DNA from: Atriophallophorus winterbourni
Lineage: Eukaryota > Platyhelminthes > Trematoda > Plagiorchiida > Microphallidae
Assembly: GCA_013407085.1 (NCBI GenBank)
Contig: JACCGJ010005107.1
Span: forward strand, 1-64,000
Direction: 5' to 3'
Length of the DNA: 64,000 nucleotides
Of the stretch, positions 46,001 to 61,000 are shown piece after piece. The notes below the pieces were generated by a model. The model saw only the letters and a list, made by a program, of their open reading frames with translations, did no database searches and was not told the origin of the DNA. The translations under genes were made by a program, and so were the position numbers. Numbering within the stretch: the first letter of the stretch is position 1; the number at the start of each line of letters is the position of its first letter.

Positions 46001-49000
46001 ATACTTATATAACTACATATATCTTTCCAAACTATTGACTTTCGTAATATATTTTCCCTAAATGTTCATTTATATTCATTAATGCATTTGCTTAGATTTG
46101 ACTTTTTGTGCTTAATCGTTGCAAGCCTATTTTCAAACCATACACCGTGAAATCACTTGAACTTGACTACCAAGTGCTTTGATTCACTTCCTGTACAATT
46201 ATTTGGATCTTATGGAACACTACTCATTTGCATCGCCAATTGGCTGCGTCATATGGACCAATAAGCAACCGCCTACAGAGGAGCCAGAATGTCATGTCGA
46301 CCAACCCGTGTGAGTGATGGTGGGCAGAAAGACATACCTTACAAAAATCCAAGAATTTCAATGACGAAACTCTTCCGAAGAAGTTTTCCTGATGATATCA
46401 ATTAGCCTGATGATAACGCGTCCAATGCCAATGACGCAAGCGCTCCGAAAACCATCTGTACAACATCAGCACTCTGAGGCACGAAATTCTCATCTAGTAC
46501 AAATACCGTCAAGCAAGGGCAGTGAAAAACAATAACTTGTTAGACCACGACGGAATCCTTAATGTGTTTTGTTCGTAAAATGATTCGAAATTGTGTTGGA
46601 ATAGACTAATGAGGTACATTGATCGGAAGAACATATTTACACACAGTTTCATCACACACTCCCATCAACCGGTACATTGAAGATTTAGTCTGGAAATCGG
46701 TTGATCAAATATTCCTAACTTAGCAGTCGCTAACCGCCTAGATGGTTTACAGTTCGTTTAATGGCCCACCATTCGCTGAACGTCTTCGACGTCATTCTAT
46801 CCTCGAGCACGCGGATTACCAAATTTCAGATAGTAACCTGTATCTTCTTGATTAATGCTATATATCCTAGTCTGTTTTCAACCTACTTCAATCAAGTGAT
46901 TTATTTAGTTCATAGTTGTGGATTTTTATAAGAATTCAGGGTAATTATCCATCCACGCAAGACACGAACGGAAGCTGAATGCTTTCCATCTACGAAGCAT
47001 CTGTCTTATCTTTAACATATCGTGGAAGGACAAAGTGACTAATACTGAAGTGCTTTCAAAAGCACTGTGATACGACAGCCACACATACGGTGGTTCGGCC
47101 TCGTTCAAAAAATGGAAAAAGGGTCGTATTTCGAAAGATCTACTCTATGGTGCGTTGAAATCAGGAAGTGGACCATTAAGCAAACCGCACTTGCGGTACA
47201 AAGACGTTTTCAAAAGAGATTGAAAGGCTCTTGTCATTGACCCTGCGAGTTGGTAAGAAATTGCTCTTGACCGCTTACATTGGAGACATTGTGTAAAGCG
47301 TCTTCTGGAAGCTGTTGAGGAGTAGATTCAGCTCTTGGCTGGTGAACGCATATCACTCCGCCGGCGTGCGACTGACGCCCTACTACTGAGTTCTGCCTAT
47401 ATTTGCCATCGCTGCGGGAGAGATTGTTCCTCCCGGATCGGACTCCTTAGTTATTCGAAAAGCTGTGGAACATTAAAAACATCATGCGATTGTGATGTAC
47501 ATCCATGGTCGACGTCTACCGGAGGAGGTGAATAACACATGCTAATAAGAAAAGGAGTACTCTTACGCTTCGTATAATTTCATCATACAGAGTGGCCAAG
47601 ATATTGGTACTTGCAGTGTGGTTATTCTAATGCTGATAAAATTTATAAACAGATTGATTCACATGTCGCTGACGCACAACCAGGTGCTGTTAACCTAGAT
47701 CAATGACTAGGAATCGTTTCTATTTCGTTTCAGGATTTGATAACTGCATCCAATGTGTGCGCCATACTTGACAGAAGCTTATTCTTCGACGAAGCCGATT
47801 TGACTCGGCGCTGTTGGCATGTCATGGACGTACTGGTATGCTTCCTATCGAAATTCTATTCCGGATTATATGTAACATGTTTATATTGCTGATTCGTTTT
47901 TTTATCATCTTGATAGGTTGACATCAGACAAATGCATTAAAAATAATGTTTCCGTTTCTAACAACTAAAATCGGATGCTAAGTGTTCGTATCTACTGCTT
48001 CACTGATCGTGATTGCACCAAGTGTATTGAAGTGTTAACATGTCCCGTGTGTAATCATAGCCCATTATCGTTTGGTTGTTTTGTGTAAGATTGTTTCGTT
48101 GCGGGTTCGACGGTACAATTGGCATCAAGTTAATATTACGGATCACTACAATCACCAAACGCACATACATAGCGTAAAAACTAGTTACAGTAGCTCGAAG
48201 AGTCAATCTCGAATAAGTTGGAAGTGCAACAACAGTACAACAACAGTACTTTTAATGTGTCAACTTGGCTGACCATTTTAAAATATACAGAATCTGTCTT
48301 GTTACCTACACATAATGAGCACAAATAGCATGAAGCTGGTGTTAAAGTTTAGGTGATGGCAAGGAAATTTCCGTTTGGTCCATTTTAAAGCATGTACATC
48401 ACGATCGGTTTCAGTGGTTTCCCGCAAATAGCACAGAGGCGAAGATACTAGATTGTGTGCTATTTAAACAGGGCACTTTAAACAGATATTAGGCTCAGTC
48501 ATGCCCTGTGAATTGTTCAGTTCTTTTAAAACATTCTCTCATAGTCTTCTTCCTTTTCCGTCTAATTTTCAGGTCATTTACATTCTCTTGGAACTACTGG
48601 CCATATTCAAGCTATCCCTGTAGACGTTTTATATAAGTGCTTGTAAAATGTGGCATTCTACATTTCACCCGATAAGATCAATCTCACCGAAGCTAGAGCA
48701 TAGAGCTTAGTCAAACTATCTTTGGTGAATCATTTGGACATGTACACAGGGTTGTTAAGAATACAATATTAACATCACCATTGCACTACTAACGAACTTG
48801 GACATTACGATGTAAGTTGATTCTTGAACTGATTAGACATCGATTAGCAGCTACATTTGGTCTTGGAAATTAATTTTCATATCGTTTGGAAGTATATTTC
48901 ATGCTACAACCCTCTTTGTATACGACACTCAGCAAACGCACACTGTCATTGATTGAAGGAGATATCAGTTACAAAGTTGCTTCTAACTAATGCCACGAAA

Positions 49001-52000
49001 ATGAGAGCTCATTTGATTCAGTGTTTTTTATAAACTACGTCTAACGAAATACCGCAACTTTACTTTTGTCACAGCTCATACGAGTTTTCGGCATTCTATC
49101 GCAATGCACAATGCACAAAACTCCTGTCAATCTCAGCAGTGCAGTCATTTCTAGTTTCCAAAGTACATTTACGCCATTTAGTTTGATTGAATCTGTAATG
49201 CACTTTTACCGACGCAGTCAATTCTACTCTACTCTAGTAACCTTCGTACCCTATTGAATTGGTTCAATGATCATCGTTCGTATGGTTGATTGACACCACA
49301 TGAGGTAACCTTTTCGTCAAGAGCGGTGATTTAATTCTGCGGTAATTGAAGTTGAGGCATGTTCTACATCGATGTGAACGCTTTGTTCGCATATACCGAT
49401 AACACCGTTGCGTTTGTCTGTGCAATTCATTGTAGATACGGGACCCTAGCTGATGATTGTAAGCAGTTTTCAAAAGAGTTGGCATGAATCTGCTAAGGAA
49501 ACGTGTGTATTCAGATGAACTGATAAAAGACCTCATATAGGCACCATAGTTGCGCGACTTAGGGGTTACCGCCAAAGTGTCGATAGAAAAACCGATAACC
49601 GTGCAGATGTCGACTAAAACGGGTAAGTGTTCGCCGGGATCAGTGCCTCTTCATCTTAGCGGAAACGAGAAGGGACTCAGCAAAACCAGTTCTAAAAGGA
49701 CCGAATCAAATTATAAACCAAAATCCGCAGGGTATAAACCTTGGTGTTATATGTACCAACGTGACTGGGAAACGCTGTTCGAAGCTAATAAAAAACTCTA
49801 AACTTTGTAGTCAGATGAGACTGGCCGCAGTTACACCCTCATCAATAGGTCGGCTGAACCGCCACCTCACAACAATGATCGTCGCCTCTTAGGAATAACG
49901 CTGCAATCTATGGAGGACGTGTAAAACGTACTCTTAAATGCTTACCTTCTTGGAGGTGTTCCAGTGTCTACATGTCGTATCCATGCAGATCTACCATGGT
50001 GGGAGCGAAAGTCGTCAAAGAAATCTCGAGAAGAAAATAATCCAAGAAGTATTGTGTTTCTAGTCGTTCCGGACTATGCTGCCGACGTACCTTCTCAATA
50101 AAAGTCTGAGGACGATCACAAACAGTTGAAATACCTATCCGAAACAATCGGTGTTAAAAAAGGCATTCTTGTGGATGCTTTTAGGATACCGTGGTCTGCC
50201 AACTGTAAAGGGCAAGGTCCTAGCCCTTTAAAGCTAACCTTCTTGACAACCGAAATGACCGATAATATTAAACGTGAATGGAAAGATAATAGAAGAAACT
50301 ACCCCAAAACGTCAAGTTGAGCTTGCCCAGGATAATAGACGGAAGCAAGCAAACGGATAGTACCGACCCACCAAAGCGTAATGAAGAAGAAGTAGAAAAC
50401 TTTATTCGTTAAAACGAATTTTCAGCTAATCAAATTAGTTTAAACACAAATTTTCAATGCGAATAAGAGAGACGTCAAACTTTAATGGGAAAATTTGAGA
50501 TTGCCAGTCACATTCGAATCCAAAACAGCTTCGGTTGCAACTGAATATCATGCGATAGCTCCCAAAAACTTGAGCATTCCGACTCTAGCTGAGTCGGACC
50601 ATTGATAACCTTTCATGATTTGAATACTAAATACTTTATAATATATTTATATACAAATGCGCAAAGCCTTTGGAACAAATTAGCGGAGTTAACCGATATA
50701 TGCTCGCATTACTAACCTGGCATTATCGCCATTACAGAAACATGGTATTCTTCCCAATTGATTGAAACGGATATATCCGTTCCAAATATGAATTTGATAA
50801 GGAACGACCGAGAGAGAATTGGTGGCGGTGTTGATCTTTATTGTCTTATTCGCCTCCAGTGCCGTCCAATAGACAACACAGAATTCACACTTGAGAATAC
50901 AATTTGGTGTTATTTAACGCTTATATCTGGTAAAGTTTGCATGATTGGTGTGGTCTACCGGTCTCCTTCATCTACGGAATCGTACAACGAAAGCTTGATA
51001 CAAGTTCTTCAGCACTTGACTCGCACTCAGCAAGCAGCAATACTTACTATGGGCGATTTTAACATGCTTGCCCTTTATCTCAGAGACGTTCACTCCCCAC
51101 AAACGCTAGAATACCGATTTAGAGAGGTACTAGATTCAGTCCTTTTATACAACCATGTTCACGAATGCACCCGGAGAAGAGGTTCTGATAGTCCATTCAT
51201 CTTGGATTTGGTGTTAACATCGGAAGAACAATCTGTCGAAGCGATCGGAGTTCAGGCTCCGTTGTGTCTTAGTGACCATCCAGTGGTTGTGCTCGACTAT
51301 GTCTGCAGTACTCAGCAATCTCTTGCTCTAAATAGGGTGATTCGCCGGGTAGATAAATTGGCCCTGAGTAAATCGCTCGTGCAGATTCAGCATTGGCAGA
51401 CGGACAACGTAAGCCCTGACTCGCAATAGAACGAACTTGTGGGTTTTCATAAACTGCAGATTGACGAGAACTCACAGATCGTTCCTAAAAGATCCTAACA
51501 TGAACTTTGTTTTGTTATCCGCAGCAGAACAAAAATGTGGATAGCGCTGAAGCGAGCAAAATGGATGCAGCATAAAGCCAACAATACTTCTACTTCTTGG
51601 CAGCATTTCCGTGTGTTATGCAACAAAGTGACTTCATTTATTTGAGAGGATAATGAAGCACACCAATTGTTGCTGCTGTCAAAAATGGAACGCAAACCTA
51701 AGTTACTATACAAAATCATGAACGCGAAAGCAAAAGTCTAACCAGGTATTTTCGCCGTTCAGAATGTTAAAAAATTAAGGAGACCGCGTTGGAAACCGCG
51801 AATGCTCTCGCAATTTATTAATCTAAAGTGTTCGTGCCAAATGTTTAAGCGGAACGTTGTGAGTATCCAGTCGACTCAGGAATCGAAACATTTGGGTAAA
51901 TTTTGATAAATCAATAGATTGTCACAAGTCAATTGCTCAATCTAAATTTAAGAAAATCCCCAGGTGCGGATGGCATCACACCAGATGTGCTGATGTTCTG

Positions 52001-55000
52001 CCATCGTCAGCTTTGTGAACCGCTAGGCCCGCTCCTCTTTCTATTATATATAAACGATTTACCTCTCACTCAGAGCATTAAAAATGGTGCTGTTCGTGAA
52101 TGATATGAAAATTTTGACGCCAATCAGTTCTGCAGATGATTGTGAGAAACTGAAAATGGATTTGGACAGTGTGTCAAATTGGGGGGCAAGAATGATATGA
52201 CATTCAACATACGGAAAAGTAAGATGCTCCAACTTGGCAAGAATGTTTCTTGGACATATCGATTTGGAACTGAAAACTTGACATGGAGCTCGTTGGAAAA
52301 TGATCTTGAAGTATGGATTAGTGAAAACCTGAAAAGCACGGTGCACTTCCAGAATATATATCGACAGGCCAACAGATTGGTATGTATCTTTGGAAGATTC
52401 TCGCTGGTAACGTTACCAAGAATCATAAACGTCTATCTTCGCCCTACGATGGAGTATGCGGTAAAGGTCTGTGCTCCTTGGCTGCGAAAAGATATTACTC
52501 TATTTGATAAACTTTATCACAGATCAACAAATTTAGTGATGGGTCTTAGCAATGTTCCGTACTGAATTTAACTTATATGTGCAGGGTACAAAGCACTGGT
52601 CAGCGGTTCTCGGTAGCAATTGCAATCCCACAAGGTCCTATTTGGTACCACTTTTGACTTTTGCTATAACCTTTCCATGTGCGCATGTTGCAAAAACTGC
52701 ATGCAATGATCGGTTTTGCATTGGGCAGGTAGACCTACTGGATTCGAATTAGATGGATGGGCAGCATCAACGTTTGCTTGCTTATTCGCATGGCTCATGG
52801 ATATTATTTGTACCGTTCAACTGTGTCGGTTTTTCTAAAATAATTGATAAGCAATTTATAAATAAACCAGATGATCAAACATATATATTATATATATATG
52901 TATAAATGAGGATCGTATGAGCTCTCCTGGCAAAGTCATCCATGTTTAACAGATCTTAACTGAGAAATATTCGTAGTGACATTCCATTCGGCAATTCATT
53001 ATAGCCAAAACCGTTGAACTCTTGCGATTGAAATCGTTTCACGTTCTTTTGTAATTAGCTTAGTTGGTCATTTCTAGTAAATAGGCTTTCCGAGGTCATT
53101 ACGAGGTTAGTCCGTATGAGTCGCTATGTACAATCTGCTTATTAATTCGCATAACAGTTTCATCGTTTTCTTTTGTTGTGTTCTTGCATTAAAGCAAATT
53201 TATCGGTGTAGCCATTTTAATTAGTAACTTTTAACACAACGCTCGTTGTGTTGCAAGCTAGCAATTATGATCTAGGTGCCCATTTCTCAGGAGAATAGAT
53301 TACTGTAACACACTTTATATAAAATCGAGTAAGTTTAGTTCAACTGCATAAAATCAGAGGATGGGTGGTAGAAAATTTTTTTCTAGAATACTTCGCAATC
53401 GCATTGGTACCAGATGCAACTCACCGCTTTTATACAGATCAATATCTTTCGTGTTGTGTTTTGTATGTTTGCGATGTCGCAATGTTTGTACATGCTAAGA
53501 GCATTAGTTTTGAAACACGTTTTTGTAACTTACTTGCTTCATGCTTTCCACGATTACCGTCACGTGTTACGTAAACCCATGAGTTACATACCACAGAAGC
53601 CCATGGTGTTTCTTTACCCTCACAGCGTGAAATACTCTCGTGTGAAAACTGTTGTTAATATGAGTGACTCACTCCCTCTGTTGTTCAACTGATTTAAGGT
53701 GCTTCAACTCTCAGACACGTTTCATATAATATTTCTACTAGATTACCTTCATTGTGTATTGATTAGGCCAATCTATTTGTTGAAGATGGTTGAACCGCTT
53801 GTCAGCCTCACAACCTTTGCCTCTTCGTGCTCACTCGATCTATTCGCGAGGCTGTTGTACACTATGTTACCGATCAATATTCCGAAGGTTGTGGAATCAA
53901 TTTTAAAACGGCTGATTATGCAAGCACGCTTGAATGTTCGCGCGCACACACACAAGCACGCGACGGAGAGAGCGAACGGTAGTAAGACGAGTGTGCGGCA
54001 AGTCGAATTAAGTGTTGACCGGGCCCTGGTATCTTATCGGTTCTTTTCCAGACACCAGGTGCCAAATAAAGACTTCATGGAAGTTTGATACTCTGAAGTG
54101 GAATTATGAACCTGTTTATCTCGTTTTAACTCAAAATAACTGATTGTAATAATAATAATAATAATATTAGGAGGCCACGAATCGTTTTAGGGCTCGGGTA
54201 TACTTCTGTACCCGAATAAAAAATGAAAATAAAATGAAGAAGTAAATTGCTTTTCAAAGCAGCCTGACAGTCAAATTGAACTCGGCCAATTATTCCCGGC
54301 TCGGTTTCAGTTAAATGTGATAAGTGATGAAAAAGAAAAATCGACAGTGAACCCGATGTTGAACACAGTCTCTCTGATTAGATGTTGAAAATGGCAAAAG
54401 ATGACATAAATGCTTTTTATAAAGTTAACGATGTGGTCTGATTTCCCCCACTTGCACACAGCATGATATACAGCAAGCGTTTAAATTGACCTTGACTCCG
54501 ATTATTTGTTTAGAAAGCTGTCTTAAATCCTACGAATTGCCTCGACAATGAGGATTAATGGTCTCATTTCAATTGTAAAAGCTTTTCATACTTACGATGT
54601 TGAATTGAAGGGATCAGGTTTGTTTATTCCACGCTAGCAATTCGACCGAGTCACAATGTATACACGTTGTATTGCGCTTACTGACAAGAGGTTACTTCAA
54701 AAATCAATACTACTTTCTTCAGTTACCAGATTTTTCTGGAGATCAGTTTGCATCATCAATTTGCTCAGAATTTCTCAACTTATCTATTGATTAGCGCTTG
54801 CACCACTTTTATAGGCACCGTGGTCGAGTTCGAGTTGTTGAAAAACTCGTGTGTAAACACCGGACTCGTGAAAATGCTTTTCAAAGCAGTCGCTTTGTTC
54901 GTATTTCAGAAGCAATCATAAGTTTTTGGACCAAGTTTTTACATGGAAAAAATGACAGAAAAGATGAAAGCGTCACTATAAGTGTTTATTTTAACAAAGC

Positions 55001-58000
55001 TTTCTAGTCTGTGTTCGTCATATTATATCTCCGGCGTTTCTGTCTTCATAGCCTTCTATTCTTTTGACTTATGTTGTAAGAAAAACGATAAATATAATTG
55101 AAAACAGTTCATATACGAAACATATCGATCAAGTTAATCATTTTCAAAATGATGTGAGAATTTCCAGAAAATTGTGCGGTGAAGTAAACTGTCATTTCCT
55201 ACAAACATTTTGATTAAATTATCCAAGAGATTTACCACGTTTTTGTGATTTTTATGCACCTGTTATCTTTTAACTTAGGCTTCTCATGTTTTGTCATCGC
55301 CGGGACTGTTGCAAATGGAAGCATCGAATTTCAAAGCATTCTTGAAACGTGACACCCTGAATTGCAAGGAATCCGATGTGTTTGCCGCGGTCAGACGCTG
55401 GGCAGGTGCCGAGTGTCATCGTTTGGGATTACGAGATGTAATTTCCAACCGCGCACAAGTGGCCGCGGAATATTTGCCCCTGGTTCGTTTCCCAACCATG
55501 ATGTTGAGCGACTTTGCAGAAATTGTGGCTAACTCGGGATTTTTGTCACTCGAGGTGGTGAGTGGTTTGTTCGGTGTATTCTTCTTTAAGAACGTTTGAT
55601 AAAAAGAAATGATATACCTTACAATATTAAGGATTATTGTTTCATGGTTGTTAAAGCAATCTACTCAACAACAGCCACGGAATACACATCGTTTGTAATA
55701 ATAAAAATACAGGTAAAATACAATTAGATGCTTCATTAAAAATGAAGAAAATAAAAGGAAACTATTGCAACAACATTGGTGTCATTTTTCAAACGAACAT
55801 TATGTTTTAGTTTGAATGTTGTTACATTTGTTTAATTCACGAAATCCGCTAGAATTGAATTCTATAGAAAACAGATACAAGTTAAAATATTTGCTGCGAT
55901 TACGCTTGGATTGCGACTAGTCCCACACTTATGTGCGATCTGGAGTTGTACCACTGGTTAGACATCAAAATGGATATTATTCTTATCTATATAATTGTCT
56001 CCCGATAGACATCCACTCAACCAGTTGTTTCAAGAGGGTGATGAGAGAGTGACACGTGGACATACGTTATCCTTTTACATCCCAACTTCCCCTATTGATC
56101 ATTGCCATAAGTGCTATATTTTTGGAATTCCTTATCTCATGATTTGGCCAACTCTATTAGCCTGGCGATATTTAAACGAACTTGGAATTATATATGCAAA
56201 TTTGACATACTCAACTCGGTATTAACTTTTTAACTATGAATCCTTGAATCCATACATTGAGCTGTATTCTGCGTACGGGTCCTGTCTCAATCGTTTAAGT
56301 TGCTCAGGGTAGGGTAGATTTTGAATGCCATCTACGGGACGAAATGCGAGTCTGCGCATAACCATCGAAGCAAAATTACTTGGTTCCGGTCTGTATCCAC
56401 GGAAACATATTCGGGAGCATGTGCTCAACTGTAATTATCTAGATTATAAATAGGCACCCATATTGGACGGGAAAATGTGTGGCAGTTCAACACCCCACCC
56501 ACATGGAGTAACTAAGACTTCTTTACAGTTGTTGCGATCCATTTTAGCCAACAGAAATATCCGTTGCATTTCGAATTGCTGCTCATTCAAATTTCACCCA
56601 ACTGTGTTTTTATTAGCTGGTGCAATTTATTTACTTTCACGTGATTCACGTGATTAGCCTGCGATGAACAACGACTGTTCATTTCACAATGATTGATGCT
56701 TTTTTGTAAGCTTGTTTAAGGTAAACAAACGCTAAACACTTTTTATTGACGACTTGCTCGGTCCACAGACTACACGCTGCTTCGTAACGCTCACGTTGAA
56801 TGAATCCAATATTAATTACACTGCCTGCAAAATGTGTTCAAATTTCCACTGCAAAAATGGGTATCGCAGCTTGCTGTAACTGGCGACAATCAAATGATGA
56901 TTTAAATTTACCTGCGTGCATGACTGTCAGAAACAACCGATAGCCAAATAGTTCGTTCGTAGTGTGTTGTAAAGGCCACCAGGTTATCGTGGTGGAACGC
57001 ACTTCTTTCAATCAACAAATCTCGGTTCAACTTAGAATAAAAAATTATTCATTTCGAGAGAAGAAGATTATTACTGATTCCTCGCCATGCACAATATGTG
57101 GTGTGTGTCAATGAAATGCATATGAGCATCATGAAAGTCACTGTTTATAACTGAACAAATGCATCTCAGTTTTGTGAAAGCATAATTTTAGTAGAAATAT
57201 TTTCACTGGCAGGGCCTTAGCAAACACTGGGCAATCAACATGGCATGCTACCACATCACATGGTTCAAAGGTGATGGGAACATTTTTATTGTAAACTGCC
57301 GCGAGATCTCGTATTAACCGTCTTAATTTTTCGTCTAGCAATAATATTTCGCAAAGACACGGGTTTGAGGGCCTAGCTGCTTATGTTGTGTTTGGGTATC
57401 ATTTACTGAGTGTCATACTACCATGCCATGTAGTACATTTGAGCAGGTCTTCAAAACTGGCATCAAGATTTGACGAAGAAAATTTTCTGCTATTTATTTA
57501 TGCACAGAATTTCTCATCCACGCTATGTAAACCAAGCAAGTAATGCTGGAACGATTTCGGTCTAACGAGCACCAGTCATGTGAACCCGAATACAAGCGGA
57601 ATGATTCGGCGCGATTGTGTATTTTGTGAACCTGCTCAGGTGATGAGCGATTCGAATCGCGTTGCGTGTGTGCTAGACACTGTAACAATGTGCATTTTGT
57701 GGTACGCCGAGTGCATTCTTTCTTTCACGTGCACATTCTGCTCGGTACTGTTTGCATGCATAAACATACATAAACGTTCAATGTGTCAATGGCGATTTTC
57801 TGAATCCCACATTGCATCCGCTACAAGGGATCTTGTACTCCATGTCATTCTAATACATAAAAAACCTGTCGAAATTGTTATAAAATAATCTAACGCGATT
57901 TTCATTTGGTTTATTTGTATATTATTAGTTTGTTTCAACTCTTGTCGTTAAGTAGTAAACTATTATCATTGTGTTTAGTTGAGATCATTCATACTTTCAA

Positions 58001-61000
58001 CCCTCGACGGGACTATACCGCTCATCCATCTCCGGTTGAGCTTATTCTAGTTTTGTAACAGATGTTTAGTTAATTTAATCGATATTGACTTCAATTTCTC
58101 AACACAATTACGTAGGCTTATAGAGTCGCGGAAAGTGTTTTCAATCTGCTACAACGCTCTATCGAACATGTTGGCCAACCAAGTCCGATAATTTTTATTT
58201 GATATTTTATTGGTGATTCTATTGCGGTATTCGGACCGTAATCTATCAACATTAGAATATTGACTATAAGAAGTTTCATCGTTAAACTGATGACGCATAC
58301 GTTTATCACTCAATGGTATATTTGCACATCGTGAATAAATATGACTAAGTTTGGTGCGGTTTTCAAATCAAAGAAATAAACCGTGAATGCAATTAAGACC
58401 ACAAATTCAGGCACAGTTTTGCATAGTTGAAAAGAGCGCGCTTCGGCGTATGATGTCAGGTTTTTCAGGTCTATGTAGTTTTATAGGAAAGAATGTCACT
58501 GATATACCGCACAGTGACTTTTGATACGACTTATTTGCCAGATTAGTACGCAGCATTATATGTTTTTATTTTAATGTATTCAGTAATCAAATTAATGTTT
58601 GCATATATGCTGTACACTCAGTCTGTGCAAGCAATTCTATCACAGGTCGCTAGAATTTTCAGGGTTGACTTGCTTACGTCCTTGGTGATCTATATGTTAA
58701 TTGCAAAAGCAAACTTGATAACATTCAGTTGCAACTCATCAAAATTATTTCGCTACACAGTTTTTGTATAAAATCAATATACCGATGCCTTTTGAGCATG
58801 TATAAACCTCACATTTTCTGAATATCACATTACAGGTTCGGGATTTGTTTGTATACATCACTACCAAAGCCCACGCAAAACCGGGCCAGCGCACCTCGTC
58901 AAAGCACATGGGTAGATCGGCTAAGGGCGGTGATCAAGTTTTGTCAGTGAATTCTGACGATACGCGATCTTCGATAAGTCAATTCTCCTTCGTTCCCCGA
59001 AAAGGGCCAAGGTTGTGGCGATGCTCACGGTTCTCCCATACCAGGAAACACACGATCACCTCAAATCCCTCGAATAGCCACAAACACGTCGTTAGTTTCC
59101 AGGTAACATTCATCCCATTACGTTTTGTTATGTGATTAAAATTAATTGTTAAGGAAGGTGTTTGAGGATTTAAGGATTGATTTTTTACGCATCCTTTTAA
59201 ATGTATGTATTCAATTTTGTTTAGTAATGTGTATTATATCAATCCAATTTGTAGTAATCCCTTCAAATATAGTTTTTCATACAGTACAGAAATGCTAGCG
59301 CCTAATTCCGTGCCAGTATTAGTTCAGGTTATCACAGTGAAAAGTAACGTTCGGGAAAAAATTCCCCATTTATCCGCTATATAAAATCTGAAAGGGATTT
59401 AGCTTGCTCCAGTACAAACAACGATAACGCTACACCAATATCCAAAACTTTGGTGCATTTGTTTATTCGCATACTTGTTGAGTGGCAGTACCTCACCCGC
59501 GTTATATTGTTGCTTTTCGCATTTTGCTCTACTTTTGAACATCCCCAAAATGCCCATTTCAATTGATCTATTCAACAGTGCGTTTTCGGTAAAACGTTGC
59601 GTAACAGTTGATTACTCATTCACGTCACGCTGTATTTAATCACAATACATTTGTCAGATGAGTATCAATGGTACGAAAACATGAGAAAGCTGTACTGTTG
59701 CTAACCGTGTTAGCACTATTAGATCCGGAACGATTGCTACAGCCCGTATCGTTATAAATTGTGCTATTGACTCGATGAATTTAGTGAGTAGGTACGCTGG
59801 GATCGATAGTGGATAACAGTGAGCTTGCTGCCATAATATCTACTATGAGCGCAAAAGCTTGAAGGTTTTGTCGTTTGAATCCCCAACAACCATGACCGGT
59901 TTTGGGTTCTGAGCCCTTGTCAACCGGAGATAGCGAGATAGAGATTTGTGGACCTTGTAACCGGACGAATAAAAATCGTGTTTTCTTTGTAGCATCCACG
60001 TTGAGTAAAAGTAAGGTGCTCAACTTTGTGATTATACGGCGCATTCGTCATCAAGTGCACTTCAATGACTCTCACGTTTGTTCTTAGGCTGTATCCAGTG
60101 TTCTCGGTTCTACGGTTTTAACAAATCTCGGGCTCTTCTTCTTCGAATGAAAAAAAGTTTCACTTTTCTAACGTATCAGAATTAAATATGGTTATCCAAC
60201 GATCTTGTGCAGTTGTTTTCGTTTATCCCGAGACCTTACTGTTGAATAAACGTTTCAAGACATTATTTGATATCTTACAAGGATGAAAATGACCTACTAG
60301 CGAGTGCTTGAAATGATCCACCCAATGCAAACATGTAAAGGTTAGCGTTACTGTATTGAACAGCTCAGAGAACCGAAAACTTTGCGAACGGCAGTAAACC
60401 AAAATCCATAAATCAGATTTTTCTCAAATGTCTTTTCCTCGATAAACGATGGTTGCGGGATTCGCGATTTGTGCCGCATTGCGCAATTTGTACAAGCTGC
60501 GGGCTTTGTAGTTGTGCTTCTTCCTGGATGAACATGTCTATCGCACGATTTGAATGATAAGTTAGGGAAAAAACACAAGCTAGATCAGATTTCGCAAACT
60601 TTTCATAGGCTTATTATAATTTATTTTCTACAGTAAATCAAGTTATCGTGTTTGATATTTACCGAATGTTTTCTCTACCGTTTAGTCTACTTGGTCATGT
60701 TAAAAATACCATTTCATGTGAGATCAATGAAAACGATTACATAGTTTGATCTGCGTGGTAGCAACATTCATAGATTTATTCATAGATTTATTCATAGATT
60801 ATATACAGGTAAAAAGATATGCTTAACAAGACCCACAAAAATGTACATCGGGTCGGATGGTAAAAATATCAAAATATTGTTATGTTTGATAGATCGAGAA
60901 ATTTTAGCTACTTATAATATACCTTAGTGATTGGAAATGTTATCGGAATCCTCCAAACTTTATTTTGAAACTGAATCTGTCTTACTTGTTTAATATTAAC

